DNA of 64,000 nucleotides from Olavius algarvensis associated proteobacterium Delta 3 (lineage in GTDB: Bacteria > Desulfobacterota > Desulfobacteria > Desulfobacterales > CAFBRK01), in NCBI GenBank assembly GCA_903231505.1, contig CAFBRK010000214.1, positions 86,416-150,415 on the forward strand, written 5' to 3'. The translations under genes were made by a program, and so were the position numbers. Every line of letters starts with the position of its first letter. Positions within the stretch are counted from its first letter, which is position 1. The notes under the pieces are model-generated. The model ran no database searches. It had not been told where the DNA came from and saw nothing but the letters and a program-made list of their open reading frames with translations. Positions 16,819 to 26,417 of this stretch are shown here, piece after piece.

Positions 16819-17519
16819 ATGGACGCTTCACATTCCCGATATATATCGGCGACCGCAATTCTGGACAGTGATCATCCGGTGATTGTCGAATACGCCCGAT
16901 CGGCAACCGGTAGCAGCCGGGGGCCGGTCGAGACAGCCGTCCGGCTTTTTTACGCGGTACGGACGACATCCGCTACGATCCCTATGTCCCATTTTATCGA
17001 CCGGAACACTATCGATCGAGCCATGTACTGAGCGTCGGGCGCGGGTTCTGCATCAGCAAGGCCGGCCTGTTGTGTGCGCTGGCACGGGCCTCCGGCATTC
17101 CTGCCCGCATCGGGTTTGCCACCGTCCGCAATCACCTGGCGTCGCGACAGCTCATCGAATTTCTGGGCTCGGATCGGTTTGTGTATCATGGCTATACGGA
17201 ACTGCTTCTTGAGGGGCGCTGGGTCAAGGCCACGCCGGCGTTCAACGCCGAGCTCTGTCTCCGCTACGGTGCCGCTCCCCTGGATTTCGATGGTCGCCGG
17301 GATGCCCTGCTGCAGCCCTACAATTCAGAACTGTCGCCCTTCATGGAATACCTCGAGGACCATGGTACCGATACAGATATCCCGGTGGATCGCATTGTTG
17401 CCGCCTGGGAACATGCCTACGGTCGCCGCCGTGTCCAGGGGTGGATTTCGGATATGGAGCGCAGCGGCGGTTCCGTTAACCGGGATCTGATGAAGGAAGA
17501 GGTCTATCGACCCAAATAA
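16819..17519 (+). pseudogene. Transglutaminase-like cysteine protease, frameshifted
   Basis: The N-terminal part in one frame (from 16819, through VETAVRLFYAVR) and the C-terminal part in another (DDIRYDPYVPFYR, then the Cys active site GRGFCISKAGLLCAL and the His region VYHGYTELLLEGRWVKATPAFN) together form one transglutaminase-core protein of about 233 residues. The shift is at about 16960-16963, where adding one G would restore the frame. Transglutaminase-core proteins of this type are usually proteases or peptide-modifying enzymes; the substrate is unknown. This is either a recent inactivation or a sequencing error. Confidence 0.75.
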
Positions 17520-17751
17520 TCAATCATGAGGGGCTAAAACGCCTTCAATTCTAATGGACTAGCTGAGGATGCCCAAAGCTTCACTCCATAATAATTTCGA
17601 AGCGCGAATATCGAAATCCGAAACAAATTACAAAATACAAAACCAAACTGTGTCAAACAGCTTGTAGTTTATTTTTTTTTCTGTTTTATGAGTTTATTCC
17701 GAGTTTCGAGCTTCGAGCTTCGGATTTCGAATTTTTCTTTGAGGAAAAAGT

Positions 17752-18444
17752 ATGCTGGGTACGCTGGTGAACACAGGGGCGATTATTGCCGGAAGCCTCA
17801 TCGGGCTTATGTTCAGGGGAGGCATTCCCGAAAAGACCAATCGGACCATCATGCAGGCCATCGGTCTGGCGGTGGTTCTTATCGGCCTGACGGGAGGTCT
17901 GAAAACCCAGGAGCTGTTGCTTTTGATTATCAGTCTGGCCGTGGGCAGTCTGATCGGCGAACTGCTCCGGATTGAAGATCGGCTCGAGGGCCTTGGAAAT
18001 AGGTTGGGAGGTATGTTCAAACTGGGGGGTGATGGGTTTACCCATGGGTTTGTCACGGCCAGTCTGGTGTACTGTGTCGGGGCCATGGCCATTGTCGGCT
18101 CACTTGAAAGCGGGCTTGCCGGCAACCATCAGACCCTGTTCGCCAAGTCGGTTCTGGACGGCGTCACTTCGGTAATTTTCGCGTCCACGCTTGGTGTCGG
18201 TGTGCTGTTTTCCTCCCTCTCTGTTCTGCTGTACCAGGGGGCCATCACACTGGGGGCATCGTTTTTCAAGCAGTTTCTGACGCCGCCCATGATCAATGAA
18301 ATGTCGGCTGTGGGGGGCGTATTGATCATGGCCATCGGTATCAATATATTGGATCTTCAGAAACTAAGAATCGGTAACATGTTGCCGGCTATTTTTATTC
18401 CCCCGGTATATTTTGCACTAAGGTATCTGCTGATTTCGGGATGA
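17752..18444 (+). CDS. DUF554 family membrane protein
   Basis: A 230-residue integral membrane protein with about six hydrophobic segments, starting MLGTLVNTGAIIAGSLIGL as is typical for DUF554 (YdfK/YqgA-type) proteins. The family pattern FVTASLVYCVGAMAIVGSLE is also present. Its function is not established; members are presumed transporters. It has AGGAAAAAG before the ATG and lies 40 bases upstream of the AsmA-like gene, possibly cotranscribed. Confidence 0.88.
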   Translation: MLGTLVNTGAIIAGSLIGLMFRGGIPEKTNRTIMQAIGLAVVLIGLTGGLKTQELLLLIISLAVGSLIGELLRIEDRLEGLGNRLGGMFKLGGDGFTHGFVTASLVYCVGAMAIVGSLESGLAGNHQTLFAKSVLDGVTSVIFASTLGVGVLFSSLSVLLYQGAITLGASFFKQFLTPPMINEMSAVGGVLIMAIGINILDLQKLRIGNMLPAIFIPPVYFALRYLLISG

Positions 18445-18484
18445 TGTTCCGCTAACCTTTTTCTCGACGATTGAAGAATCCCTT

Positions 18485-21400
18485 ATGCACTGGAAAAAAG
18501 CCATTGCTGTTGCCGCATTGCTGGTCGCCGGGTTGATTCTGGCGGCCTTCATTTTGGTGGCAGCTTACGATTTCAACACACTAAAACCACGGATCCAACA
18601 GCTGGCAAAGGAAACCACCGGTCGGGAACTGGTGATTGCCGGCGATTTGGATGTTCGCCTCGGTTTCTCTCCTGTCATCTCAATTCATGACGTCCGGTTT
18701 CAAAATGCTCCCTGGGGATCCCGGCCCGACCTTTTGACCGCAACCCGTATCGAGCTTCGGGTGAAATTGTGGCCCCTGATTCTGGGCGACCTGGTGTTCA
18801 AGCGGATCCACCTCATCGAGCCTGATTTTCTCCTGGAGTTCAACAAATCCGGCGATGTGAATCTCCTTTTTGACACCATCCAAGCGGCGGCCTCCCAGGA
18901 GCGCCCACCTGACCTGTCGACGTTGCCGGTGTTCATCGTAAAAGATCTGACCATCGAAAAGGGTCGATTCAATTACATTGACGAGAAAAGGAATTTAACT
19001 CTCGAAATCAGAATTGACAGCGCCAACGCCAACATTCGGGGATGGGATAAACCGGTCCGATTGAAGGCAAGTGGGGCGGTGGAAGACATTCCGCTTACCG
19101 TGAAGGGAAACTTCGGTCCAATCTGGGCATGGCTCGACCCTAACCTTGCGCTATCAGCGGACCTCTCTCTGACATCCGGCGGGACGTCGGCAACGGTTCG
19201 AGGAAGTGTCCGCGATCCGATTGAATTTGAGAGTTTTTCCTTCGACATCGTTTCCAGCGGCTCTTCGACCAAGGAAATCGCCCGTTACGCAGAACAACCC
19301 AAGGTTCCGGAGTTCGGCCCCTTTACAATCACAGCCAGGGTAAGCGATGCGGATGGGAAACCGGCCTTGCACATTTTGAATGCGGCTGTCGGCGAAGAAG
19401 AACGGGTCAGGCTTGCGGTCACCGGCAAGATCAACGATGTGATCTCGATGCGGGGTGTCGCGCTGGATGTTACGGCAACCGGTCAGGACACGGCGAATTT
19501 GGTTAAGATTGGCATCCCGCCAATTCCCCTGCGCGGCCCTTTCCGGATCACGGCCGGCCTATCGGATCCGAAACCCAAAATCTACAAAGCCGACGACATG
19601 CGGGTCGCCATTGGAGACCATCTCATCACCGGACGGATGGAATTGAGCATGGCTGAGCCCATTCCGATGTTGACCGCCAAACTGTCTTCCGAGAAATTCG
19701 GTTTGTGGCCATTCACGCTGGATGCTGTGTTAACCGGACCTGTCGACAAGCTGGCATTGCCCAAACTTGATGTCATCTTTGGAACCGAGGATGTGGTCAA
19801 GGCCAGTCTGAGAGGATCCATCGGGAACCTGCTGAAGCTGAGCGGTGTAGATCTGGACTTTCAGATGCGTGGCCGGGATTTATCCAATGCGTCACGGATC
19901 TTTAACCGTAAACTACCATTGCGAGGGGCCTTTCACGCCAGTGGGAAAGCCGCCATCACGGAACCAAAGCTGTTCCAGGTACCCAAACTCCAGGTGTCCC
20001 TGGGAAAAAACGATTTCGAAGGATCTATGGATTGGGATCTCAGGGGAGAGGCACCTCAATGGAAAGCGACACTATCCTCACGGGATCTGGATGCCTCAAG
20101 CATCATTCCCAAGCAAAGTGTCGGGCAGCCCTGGGTCAAGGCGTTGGACCAGATGGATCCCTTTGAGATGCGATTTCACATGACCGGTTTTTCCGGGGAA
20201 CGCTCAATCGACATGTTTGAGTTGAGTTCGGGGAATAGCCGGTTTTTAAAACTGGAGATGTCGGGGACCATCCAGAAGGTGAAAAGCCTTCAGGGCATCG
20301 ATTTGACCTTTCATGCCAGCGGTCAGGACGTCGGTCAACTGGGACAGCTATACGGTGGCGCCCTACCCGCCCAGGGGATATTTGATGTCTCCGGGCGTAT
20401 CGCTAAACCAGAAGCGAGCACCTATGAGATTGCCGATCTGGGAATCCTCCTTGGACCAAACGAGCTTTCCGGTCGGGTGAATATCGATCTGGCCGGTAAC
20501 CAGCCGCGTCTGTTCGTTGAATTATCCAGCCGGCAGATCAGCCTGGAATCCCTGTCTTTACCGGACAAAAAGTGGATTACCCCTATCAGCAAGATCACCG
20601 ATTTCGGACCGCTCGCGCTGAAGGCCCAGTTGTCGGGGCCGCTTGACCGTATCACCCTCGAACGTGTGGATCTTGATATGGGTCGAGAGGAGCTCGCCAA
20701 AATCTCTCTTAAGGGTGCTTTAAATGATCTGTCCGCCGGACGCGGTCTGGATGTGCAGTTTTCAATCAAGGGTAATGATGCGGCACGACTCGAACAATTA
20801 CTGGGGCAGCCCGTTCCCCTGGAGGGGGTTTACAAACTGTCCGGCCGGCTATCGGATCCTGCGGTCAAGACCTACCGCATCGAAGATCTCAATGCCATTA
20901 TCGGGGAAAATGACCTGCGCGGCAGGGTGGATCTCGTTCTTGCGAAGAGTTCTCCGATGATCGCCCTTGAATTGGAATCCTCCAAAACCACCCTGGCACC
21001 CGTGACCATTGAATCCATTGAATCGCTGCGCGGGATACCGGACCTGGGTCCCCTGAAACTGGCCGTCCGCGTGGTCGGCCGGGGAGACACATATACCTTT
21101 ACAGATCTGGATCTGAATTTCGGAAAGGATGAGCTGGTATCGGTCATGGTTAAAGGGACAATTAAAGACCCTTCGATCCCAAAAGGGATGAATCTTGATT
21201 TTGCCATCCGATCCAGTGATCTGGCAATTTTCGAAAAGCTGAGCGGGAAGGCCTTCTTTCCTCAGGGGGCCTTAAGACTTTCCGGGCACTTTGTCGATAT
21301 TGCCCCGAACGTGTACCGAACATCTTCTCTGACCGCGATTTGGGGTGAGAGTGAGCACAAGGGATGGGTGGAACTGGATCTGTCCGGAGAGCGTCCCAAG

Positions 21401-22423
21401 GTGCGTGCCGACATATCGTCGAACAAGTTGGACCTTCGCCCGGTTTTGGCTCGCGAGGATTCAAAAGAGACCGCCACGGCTCCTCCGCCATCTCCCGGCA
21501 CATCAAGCGCCCGCGTATTCTCCAGCAAAGCGTGGAATCTGGAAGGGTTATCTCGACTCGATGCGGATCTTCACCTGCGGATTACGCCGTTCACATTCCG
21601 TATCGGAGAAGGCAGCGCGGATATTTTGTTCGACCTTAATTCTCGAGAGGCGATGCCGGTGTGGAAAACGGCAATACATGTCGAGCAACTCTCCCTTGGG
21701 GCCAAGCTCGACCAACTTGAAAGTAGAGCAAATCTTGAGGGCAAGCTGGATATGGATGTCCGTCTTGACGGATCCGGGGACTCGATGGCCGCTCTAATGG
21801 CCGGGCTCAACGGGGACATCCGTGCTGCGATAAAAGATGGGCGGATCGTCAGCCGATACCTCGCTTTTCTTCAACGATATATGGGCGATCTTCTCCAACT
21901 GTTTAATCCTTCTCAGGTTCGGGCAGAATATACTCCCATCAACTGCTGGGTGAACAATATCAACATCAAAGACGGTTTGGCTGATGTCAAGGTACTGCTC
22001 GACACTGATCAGACCACCCTAATCAGTGCCGGAGGTATCAATCTAAAAACCGAAAAATTAAATCTGAGCATCAAACCGACACCGAAACGGTCCTCCGGGG
22101 TCGGGGTCACAATCAGCTTTAGGCGCATGTCCCAGTGGGTTCGATTGGGGGGCACGTTGGCCGACCCGGACCTGGTCTTCGCTGCCGGAAACACCTTCAG
22201 GATGTTCGGAAGAATTGCAGGAGGATTTCTCATAGCCGGGCCCTTCGGCTCGGCCGCGGCTTTCTTTGCCGATGTATCCGTCGGCAAGGAGGACGCCTGT
22301 CAAATCGCAGATGAGGTTTATGAGTATACAGGCCAGCCGGAAGCAGCAACGGAGATTAATGAAACACCCGGAGTTGCCGGTAACGACAGGGAACAGCCAG
22401 AGCATAGAGGGCCCAGTCGGTAG
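18485..22423 (+). CDS. Very large AsmA-family protein (inner-membrane anchored, TamB/YhdP-like)
   Basis: A 1312-residue protein with one N-terminal transmembrane helix (about 8-30) followed by an AsmA domain (LAKETTGRELVIAGDLDVRL, PVISIHDVRFQNAPWG, FKRIHLIEPDFLLEF). A long periplasmic part then carries at least five copies of a roughly 140-residue unit with recurring text such as LSGRLSDP, DLDMGREELAKISLKGALNDL and LDVQFSIKGNDAARLE. The C-terminal AsmA_2-like region (about 1030-1230) includes MAALMAGLNGDI and FLQRYMGDLL. Members of this superfamily form bridge-like hydrophobic grooves that are proposed to carry phospholipid across the periplasm. Together with the nearby mla operon, it suggests envelope lipid traffic as a theme of this region (inference). 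Confidence 0.88.
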   Translation: MHWKKAIAVAALLVAGLILAAFILVAAYDFNTLKPRIQQLAKETTGRELVIAGDLDVRLGFSPVISIHDVRFQNAPWGSRPDLLTATRIELRVKLWPLILGDLVFKRIHLIEPDFLLEFNKSGDVNLLFDTIQAAASQERPPDLSTLPVFIVKDLTIEKGRFNYIDEKRNLTLEIRIDSANANIRGWDKPVRLKASGAVEDIPLTVKGNFGPIWAWLDPNLALSADLSLTSGGTSATVRGSVRDPIEFESFSFDIVSSGSSTKEIARYAEQPKVPEFGPFTITARVSDADGKPALHILNAAVGEEERVRLAVTGKINDVISMRGVALDVTATGQDTANLVKIGIPPIPLRGPFRITAGLSDPKPKIYKADDMRVAIGDHLITGRMELSMAEPIPMLTAKLSSEKFGLWPFTLDAVLTGPVDKLALPKLDVIFGTEDVVKASLRGSIGNLLKLSGVDLDFQMRGRDLSNASRIFNRKLPLRGAFHASGKAAITEPKLFQVPKLQVSLGKNDFEGSMDWDLRGEAPQWKATLSSRDLDASSIIPKQSVGQPWVKALDQMDPFEMRFHMTGFSGERSIDMFELSSGNSRFLKLEMSGTIQKVKSLQGIDLTFHASGQDVGQLGQLYGGALPAQGIFDVSGRIAKPEASTYEIADLGILLGPNELSGRVNIDLAGNQPRLFVELSSRQISLESLSLPDKKWITPISKITDFGPLALKAQLSGPLDRITLERVDLDMGREELAKISLKGALNDLSAGRGLDVQFSIKGNDAARLEQLLGQPVPLEGVYKLSGRLSDPAVKTYRIEDLNAIIGENDLRGRVDLVLAKSSPMIALELESSKTTLAPVTIESIESLRGIPDLGPLKLAVRVVGRGDTYTFTDLDLNFGKDELVSVMVKGTIKDPSIPKGMNLDFAIRSSDLAIFEKLSGKAFFPQGALRLSGHFVDIAPNVYRTSSLTAIWGESEHKGWVELDLSGERPKVRADISSNKLDLRPVLAREDSKETATAPPPSPGTSSARVFSSKAWNLEGLSRLDADLHLRITPFTFRIGEGSADILFDLNSREAMPVWKTAIHVEQLSLGAKLDQLESRANLEGKLDMDVRLDGSGDSMAALMAGLNGDIRAAIKDGRIVSRYLAFLQRYMGDLLQLFNPSQVRAEYTPINCWVNNINIKDGLADVKVLLDTDQTTLISAGGINLKTEKLNLSIKPTPKRSSGVGVTISFRRMSQWVRLGGTLADPDLVFAAGNTFRMFGRIAGGFLIAGPFGSAAAFFADVSVGKEDACQIADEVYEYTGQPEAATEINETPGVAGNDREQPEHRGPSR

Positions 22424-22511
22424 TTCAGGGGCGTTCGCAAGTAGCACGGTCTCTGAAATCTTATGAATAGGCTGAATTGATTGATGATTTGTTCAACCAA
22501 TGGGCGCTATC

Positions 22512-23630
22512 TCATTCGTTTACACCATGAGCGACATCGTCGCGTTTCATAAAATCGTCAAACGATTTTATTTGGGACAAAATGATCGGCACCGCCGGGG
22601 GGATGCGGCGGCTGTCTTTGGTGATGTTACGGATGATCGACAGGTGCGTACCGTCCACGGTCCGGAGGGGGACGCCTTCCAGTCGCGCGGAGTCCACGGT
22701 CACCAGACCGTCCCCCAACCCGTGGGTCATGGCGATCATATTCTCACTGAGCTCGTCGACCCTTCCATGCAAGTCTTCCGGTAGTTTTTGACGCAAGCTG
22801 CTGATCCAGCCATTAATGTCTGTCTCATTCCAGGGGCTGGTGATGCCGGCGATGACCAGCATATCAAGCCCCTCGGGATGGGGCCGGGCGTTCAGCTCGG
22901 TTAAAAAGCGGCTTTCCGGCAGCAGGTCGATTTTGGCCTCGCCGGCCCCGTCGAGGATCCCGCCCAGCCAGGTGCTTTCGCCCTTGGCAATCCGACCCAG
23001 CTGATCACGCATTTCACTGAAGACCCGGAATCGGGCCATTTGGGATCCATGATTCGGGGTTCCCACCATAATCAGCGAGGCGACTCCGGGGACCATCCCG
23101 TTCCTTGCTGCCGCTTCGTATCCGATGTCGGGGCGGGTGAGCATTTCCCGGGAGACCAGGCCGCCCATACTGTGCCCCACGATAAAGATTCGGTCGATGC
23201 CCAGCTGTTTGAGCTTTTTAAGTTCCCCGAAAAAAAAACGGGCCGATTCCACGACCGGCTGGTCATTGGGATATGCCAACTTGTATACATTATAATCTTC
23301 CTCGACCAATACCGGCGCCAGACTTCGCCAAACCTTTCCGGGATCGTCCAGGCCGTGAATCAGAACGACGGTGTTTCGAGCCAAAGACATGGGGCGGGAC
23401 CCTGTGCCGTCCACTTCAACGAAAGACAATCCAAATGTGGTGGAAAATTTTGCGGTCTGCTCAGGAAAGGTTTTCTTCACGGTTTCCCGGATGTGGCGAC
23501 GAACTTCCTTTTCTTCTTCCCCGTAATGGCCCGCAAACAGCTGCCATATACCGATGAGAAAAACGGCCAGGCTAATGATGACGATCCAACGTCGATGCCT
23601 GATAGAGGCAGGCTTTTTTTCTTTATCCAT
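22512..23630 (-). CDS. Membrane-anchored alpha/beta hydrolase (lipase-like)
   Basis: A 372-residue protein with a signal anchor (about 15-33) and an alpha/beta hydrolase domain. The oxyanion region VVLIHGLDDPGKVW and the nucleophile elbow GHSMGG (S154) are clear, and a late HG/TH region (VDGTHLSI) is a candidate for the catalytic histidine. It is probably an esterase or lipase acting at the outer face of the inner membrane; the substrate is unknown. The last 15 or so codons (IKSFDDFMKRDDVAH) are encoded by a copy of the 45-base family 2 repeat (22527-22571), so the element has been incorporated into the reading frame at the 3' end. Confidence 0.8.
   Translation of the reverse strand: MDKEKKPASIRHRRWIVIISLAVFLIGIWQLFAGHYGEEEKEVRRHIRETVKKTFPEQTAKFSTTFGLSFVEVDGTGSRPMSLARNTVVLIHGLDDPGKVWRSLAPVLVEEDYNVYKLAYPNDQPVVESARFFFGELKKLKQLGIDRIFIVGHSMGGLVSREMLTRPDIGYEAAARNGMVPGVASLIMVGTPNHGSQMARFRVFSEMRDQLGRIAKGESTWLGGILDGAGEAKIDLLPESRFLTELNARPHPEGLDMLVIAGITSPWNETDINGWISSLRQKLPEDLHGRVDELSENMIAMTHGLGDGLVTVDSARLEGVPLRTVDGTHLSIIRNITKDSRRIPPAVPIILSQIKSFDDFMKRDDVAHGVNE
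22527..22571. repeat. 45-base hairpin repeat, family 2, copy B (inside lipase 3' end)
   Basis: Near-identical to copies A and C in its first 31 bases. The stem ATAAAATCGT/ACGATTTTAT closes on loop CAA. It is translated here as part of the lipase C-terminus. Confidence 0.8.
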
Positions 23631-23861
23631 GTGTTCTGTAGCTTTGGGTTGGCGGAAATGGCGAGATATTACTGTGGCGTCGGATTCAAGTCAAACCGGA
23701 AATGCTGACTGGATTCATGATAGACTCAACTGTTGAAAACATGGTCTTTTTACCGGCACCCCGGAATCGCCTTCTGCCATGGCTTGTCGAAGACCGGGGC
23801 GACATCGCCGCCGTCATTCCGACCAGCACGGAAGGGCGGCAAAAATTAGTCGATTTCTGCG

Positions 23862-26201
23862 TCAGGTCTTCTCATATCGCCGCGCCAGGTCCTGGTCGAT
23901 AACGTAGATGCAGACCTCCCGGGCCCCCAGCTCGGTATATCGGGATTTTTCGATGAGGTTGTTGATCAAAAACGTCACGTCGTCCCGGATGCGACGGTCA
24001 TATGTCTTGAATTCATCGGTGCGGTAATCTTTAATCGCCCTTCGGAAGTTTTCGTTTTCCAGAAAGGGATCCAGCGCCTTTTCCTTGATGTTGTGTGCAT
24101 ATCGCTCGTGGAGTGTGCCATAAAGTTCCGTCTTTTCGATATCCCGTCCGTCTATCATGATTTCCTGGGTCAGGGTTTTGGTGGTGTAGGCTCTCTGGGT
24201 GTCTTTTCGAAACGCCGCCCGGGAAGCATCGTCGGCGGATGCCCCCAGCAGGCGGTTTTCAATCCCTGATAAAAACTCTTCCGTAATTTCCAGACGGTCG
24301 CCCGTGAAGTTGCAGGTTTCCTCTGAGTTGATTTCGAAGTTAAGGGCAAACAAATAGTTTTTGAGATCCCGGGCGATCTGCTCCTCATTATAGTAATAGA
24401 GGGCCTCTTTGACTTCCTGGAGGATGCTGTAATCATACATCCGGTGGAGGGACTCCAGAAAGTTGCCGGGAATCATTTCGTTCAGATCCTTGCGAACCTT
24501 GCCAAAGAAATTGCACAGGGTGGACATGTTGATCATACGGTTTTCGGTGGCGTAGGCCGAAAAGAAATCGTTGAATATCTTGATGGAATCCCGGCCCGAA
24601 AATCCCTTGTCCCCTTCAAACTCGGATTCGGCGATGATCTTGCGGCGGCGTTTTGCCGTGAATCGTTTTCGGTCATCTTCACCGAGCCACTCCGGAATGT
24701 AACCGGTGTAGATTTCCATCTTAAGGAGCTGCAGATTCTCATCGCAATAGAGGCGATACTTCTCGGGTTGTTCAATCCATTCGAGCATGGCGTTGGATTT
24801 GATTCTGAGGCGGGACGAAATGATGACCCGTGCGAAATTGTGCAGCACCCGCGGCAGGAAGTGATCATCGATGCGCCTGCCGAAGATGTTTCGATAGATT
24901 TCGACTTCGGTGTTGAGATCGAGCACGTAGGGGATCCGAATATATTCGATACGGTCAGAAAATGATTGGATGTTCTGAATGTTCTTTTTATCTTCCGGAT
25001 TCATCAGCGCCAGAAACAGCGAATCAACGTTCTCCTCGATGTCCTCGACTTTGTGAACCCCTTCGCTGATGATGTTGTGGAGCTCGATCAGCCGCTCGGT
25101 ATTGTGGGATTTGATGTCCATCAGGGCATAAATGCCGTTGTTGGTGCGGGCATAACGGGAGAATACGTACCGCACCAGATTGCTGTCCTCCAGGACCGCA
25201 TTGATCCGCCCCTGGAGCATCGGGTTGCTCAACACGTACTGTTTGGGAGGCCGATCCCCGGGATTGAACACACTGATGCCCTCTCCCAAACGGCGTTTGA
25301 ATTGATACGGCCTGGCCATGATTCTCTGGTAAACGCGGCGAGGGCTCTTCAATTTGTCCAGAAGCGCGTCGTACAGGGAGACACAGATGGTACACGGATT
25401 GTCCTTGAAGACCCAATCGTACTCTTTTTCGGTGAACAGCTTCCATTTGAACTCATGGTTCTCCAGGAGGTCGTCGAAAAATTCCCGGCGGTGGCTTTTT
25501 GGAATCATCAGTATGGGGTGGTCATGGCTCGGGCAGGGAACCTCGATGGAACCGCCGGCAAATGGATTGTCCAGATGCTCCAGCTCGAACTCCTCCTGGT
25601 TGTCCTCCGGTTCAACACCGTCCTTTTCTTTGACATACCCTTCTTCCGGAGTTTCCGGCTTCTCCAACATCTTCGCAAGCTTTTCAAACCAGGGGGCATT
25701 ATCCTTGCTCGACAAGTCGGCAATGGCCTTTTTTTCAATCCGCCAAACCGTTTCAAACCGGCATCCTGCCTTGGAATTGGCGTATTCTTCAAACTTTTTC
25801 AGCAAATTGTTCAGAAACGTACTTTTCCCACATCCCGGGGGCCCGTCGAAGATGTAAATCTTGTTTTGCTGCGCTCCCCGTTTGAGTGCTTCGACATGTT
25901 TGATCAGCCGGTTTGCGAACAGACGATCTGCAAAGAAAGGATTGTCCGACCCCTCCACGAAGAGACTGCCGGTGTCATACTTTACAAATTGAATCGATTC
26001 CGGATCGTCCGGATACTCATCATCGCCCTTGCCGACGTATGTCTCGAACATGTCGTGAAACACCTGAAACACATTGCGGATCACCACATCCGGATTGAGC
26101 ACCAGCAGGGTCAGAAATGCCTCGAAGTCGATGGTGCGTCGCTGCTCAAAGTGGTTTAAACGCTCGTCCAGATGGTCGAGTGCGCGTTTGATATTTAACA
26201 T
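23862..26201 (-). CDS. Second PrkA-like AAA+ protein kinase/ATPase
   Basis: A 779-residue paralogue of PrkA. It has a P-loop at 120-127 (GPPGCGKS) inside a PrkA-type AAA domain, an acidic insertion (about 190-225), CPSHDHPILMIPKSHR, the arginine-rich text RRVYQRIMARPYQFKRRLG, and a long C-terminal region that resembles the PrkA C-terminal domain. It is more divergent than the canonical PrkA at 29770-31830 and lies last in the same minus-strand cluster after SpoVR. PrkA (YeaG) proteins were described as serine kinases or AAA+ ATPases in stress and starvation responses. This copy may form a mixed complex with the other one (inference). Confidence 0.75.
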   Translation of the reverse strand: MLNIKRALDHLDERLNHFEQRRTIDFEAFLTLLVLNPDVVIRNVFQVFHDMFETYVGKGDDEYPDDPESIQFVKYDTGSLFVEGSDNPFFADRLFANRLIKHVEALKRGAQQNKIYIFDGPPGCGKSTFLNNLLKKFEEYANSKAGCRFETVWRIEKKAIADLSSKDNAPWFEKLAKMLEKPETPEEGYVKEKDGVEPEDNQEEFELEHLDNPFAGGSIEVPCPSHDHPILMIPKSHRREFFDDLLENHEFKWKLFTEKEYDWVFKDNPCTICVSLYDALLDKLKSPRRVYQRIMARPYQFKRRLGEGISVFNPGDRPPKQYVLSNPMLQGRINAVLEDSNLVRYVFSRYARTNNGIYALMDIKSHNTERLIELHNIISEGVHKVEDIEENVDSLFLALMNPEDKKNIQNIQSFSDRIEYIRIPYVLDLNTEVEIYRNIFGRRIDDHFLPRVLHNFARVIISSRLRIKSNAMLEWIEQPEKYRLYCDENLQLLKMEIYTGYIPEWLGEDDRKRFTAKRRRKIIAESEFEGDKGFSGRDSIKIFNDFFSAYATENRMINMSTLCNFFGKVRKDLNEMIPGNFLESLHRMYDYSILQEVKEALYYYNEEQIARDLKNYLFALNFEINSEETCNFTGDRLEITEEFLSGIENRLLGASADDASRAAFRKDTQRAYTTKTLTQEIMIDGRDIEKTELYGTLHERYAHNIKEKALDPFLENENFRRAIKDYRTDEFKTYDRRIRDDVTFLINNLIEKSRYTELGAREVCIYVIDQDLARRYEKT

Positions 26202-26417
26202 GGTATCGACCTGTATGACCGTTGGCCCGTCTGCCCGTGCGCCCGGCAGTCGGGTATTCGGTACCGGGTGTTTGGCATTCGCTGCGTACGTTCCGCAGTA
26301 AACGGTGTTTCGGTTAATTTCGCTTTCAGCTTTGAACTTTCAGCTAATAATCTATCCGCAGCGCTTGCAGTCCCTATCCTGACTCCATTCTGTATCTTGA
26401 ATCCTGGAACTCCAATA

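Noticed and set aside
24966..26159. 397-codon plus-strand open frame
   Set aside because: Antisense to the second PrkA-like gene.
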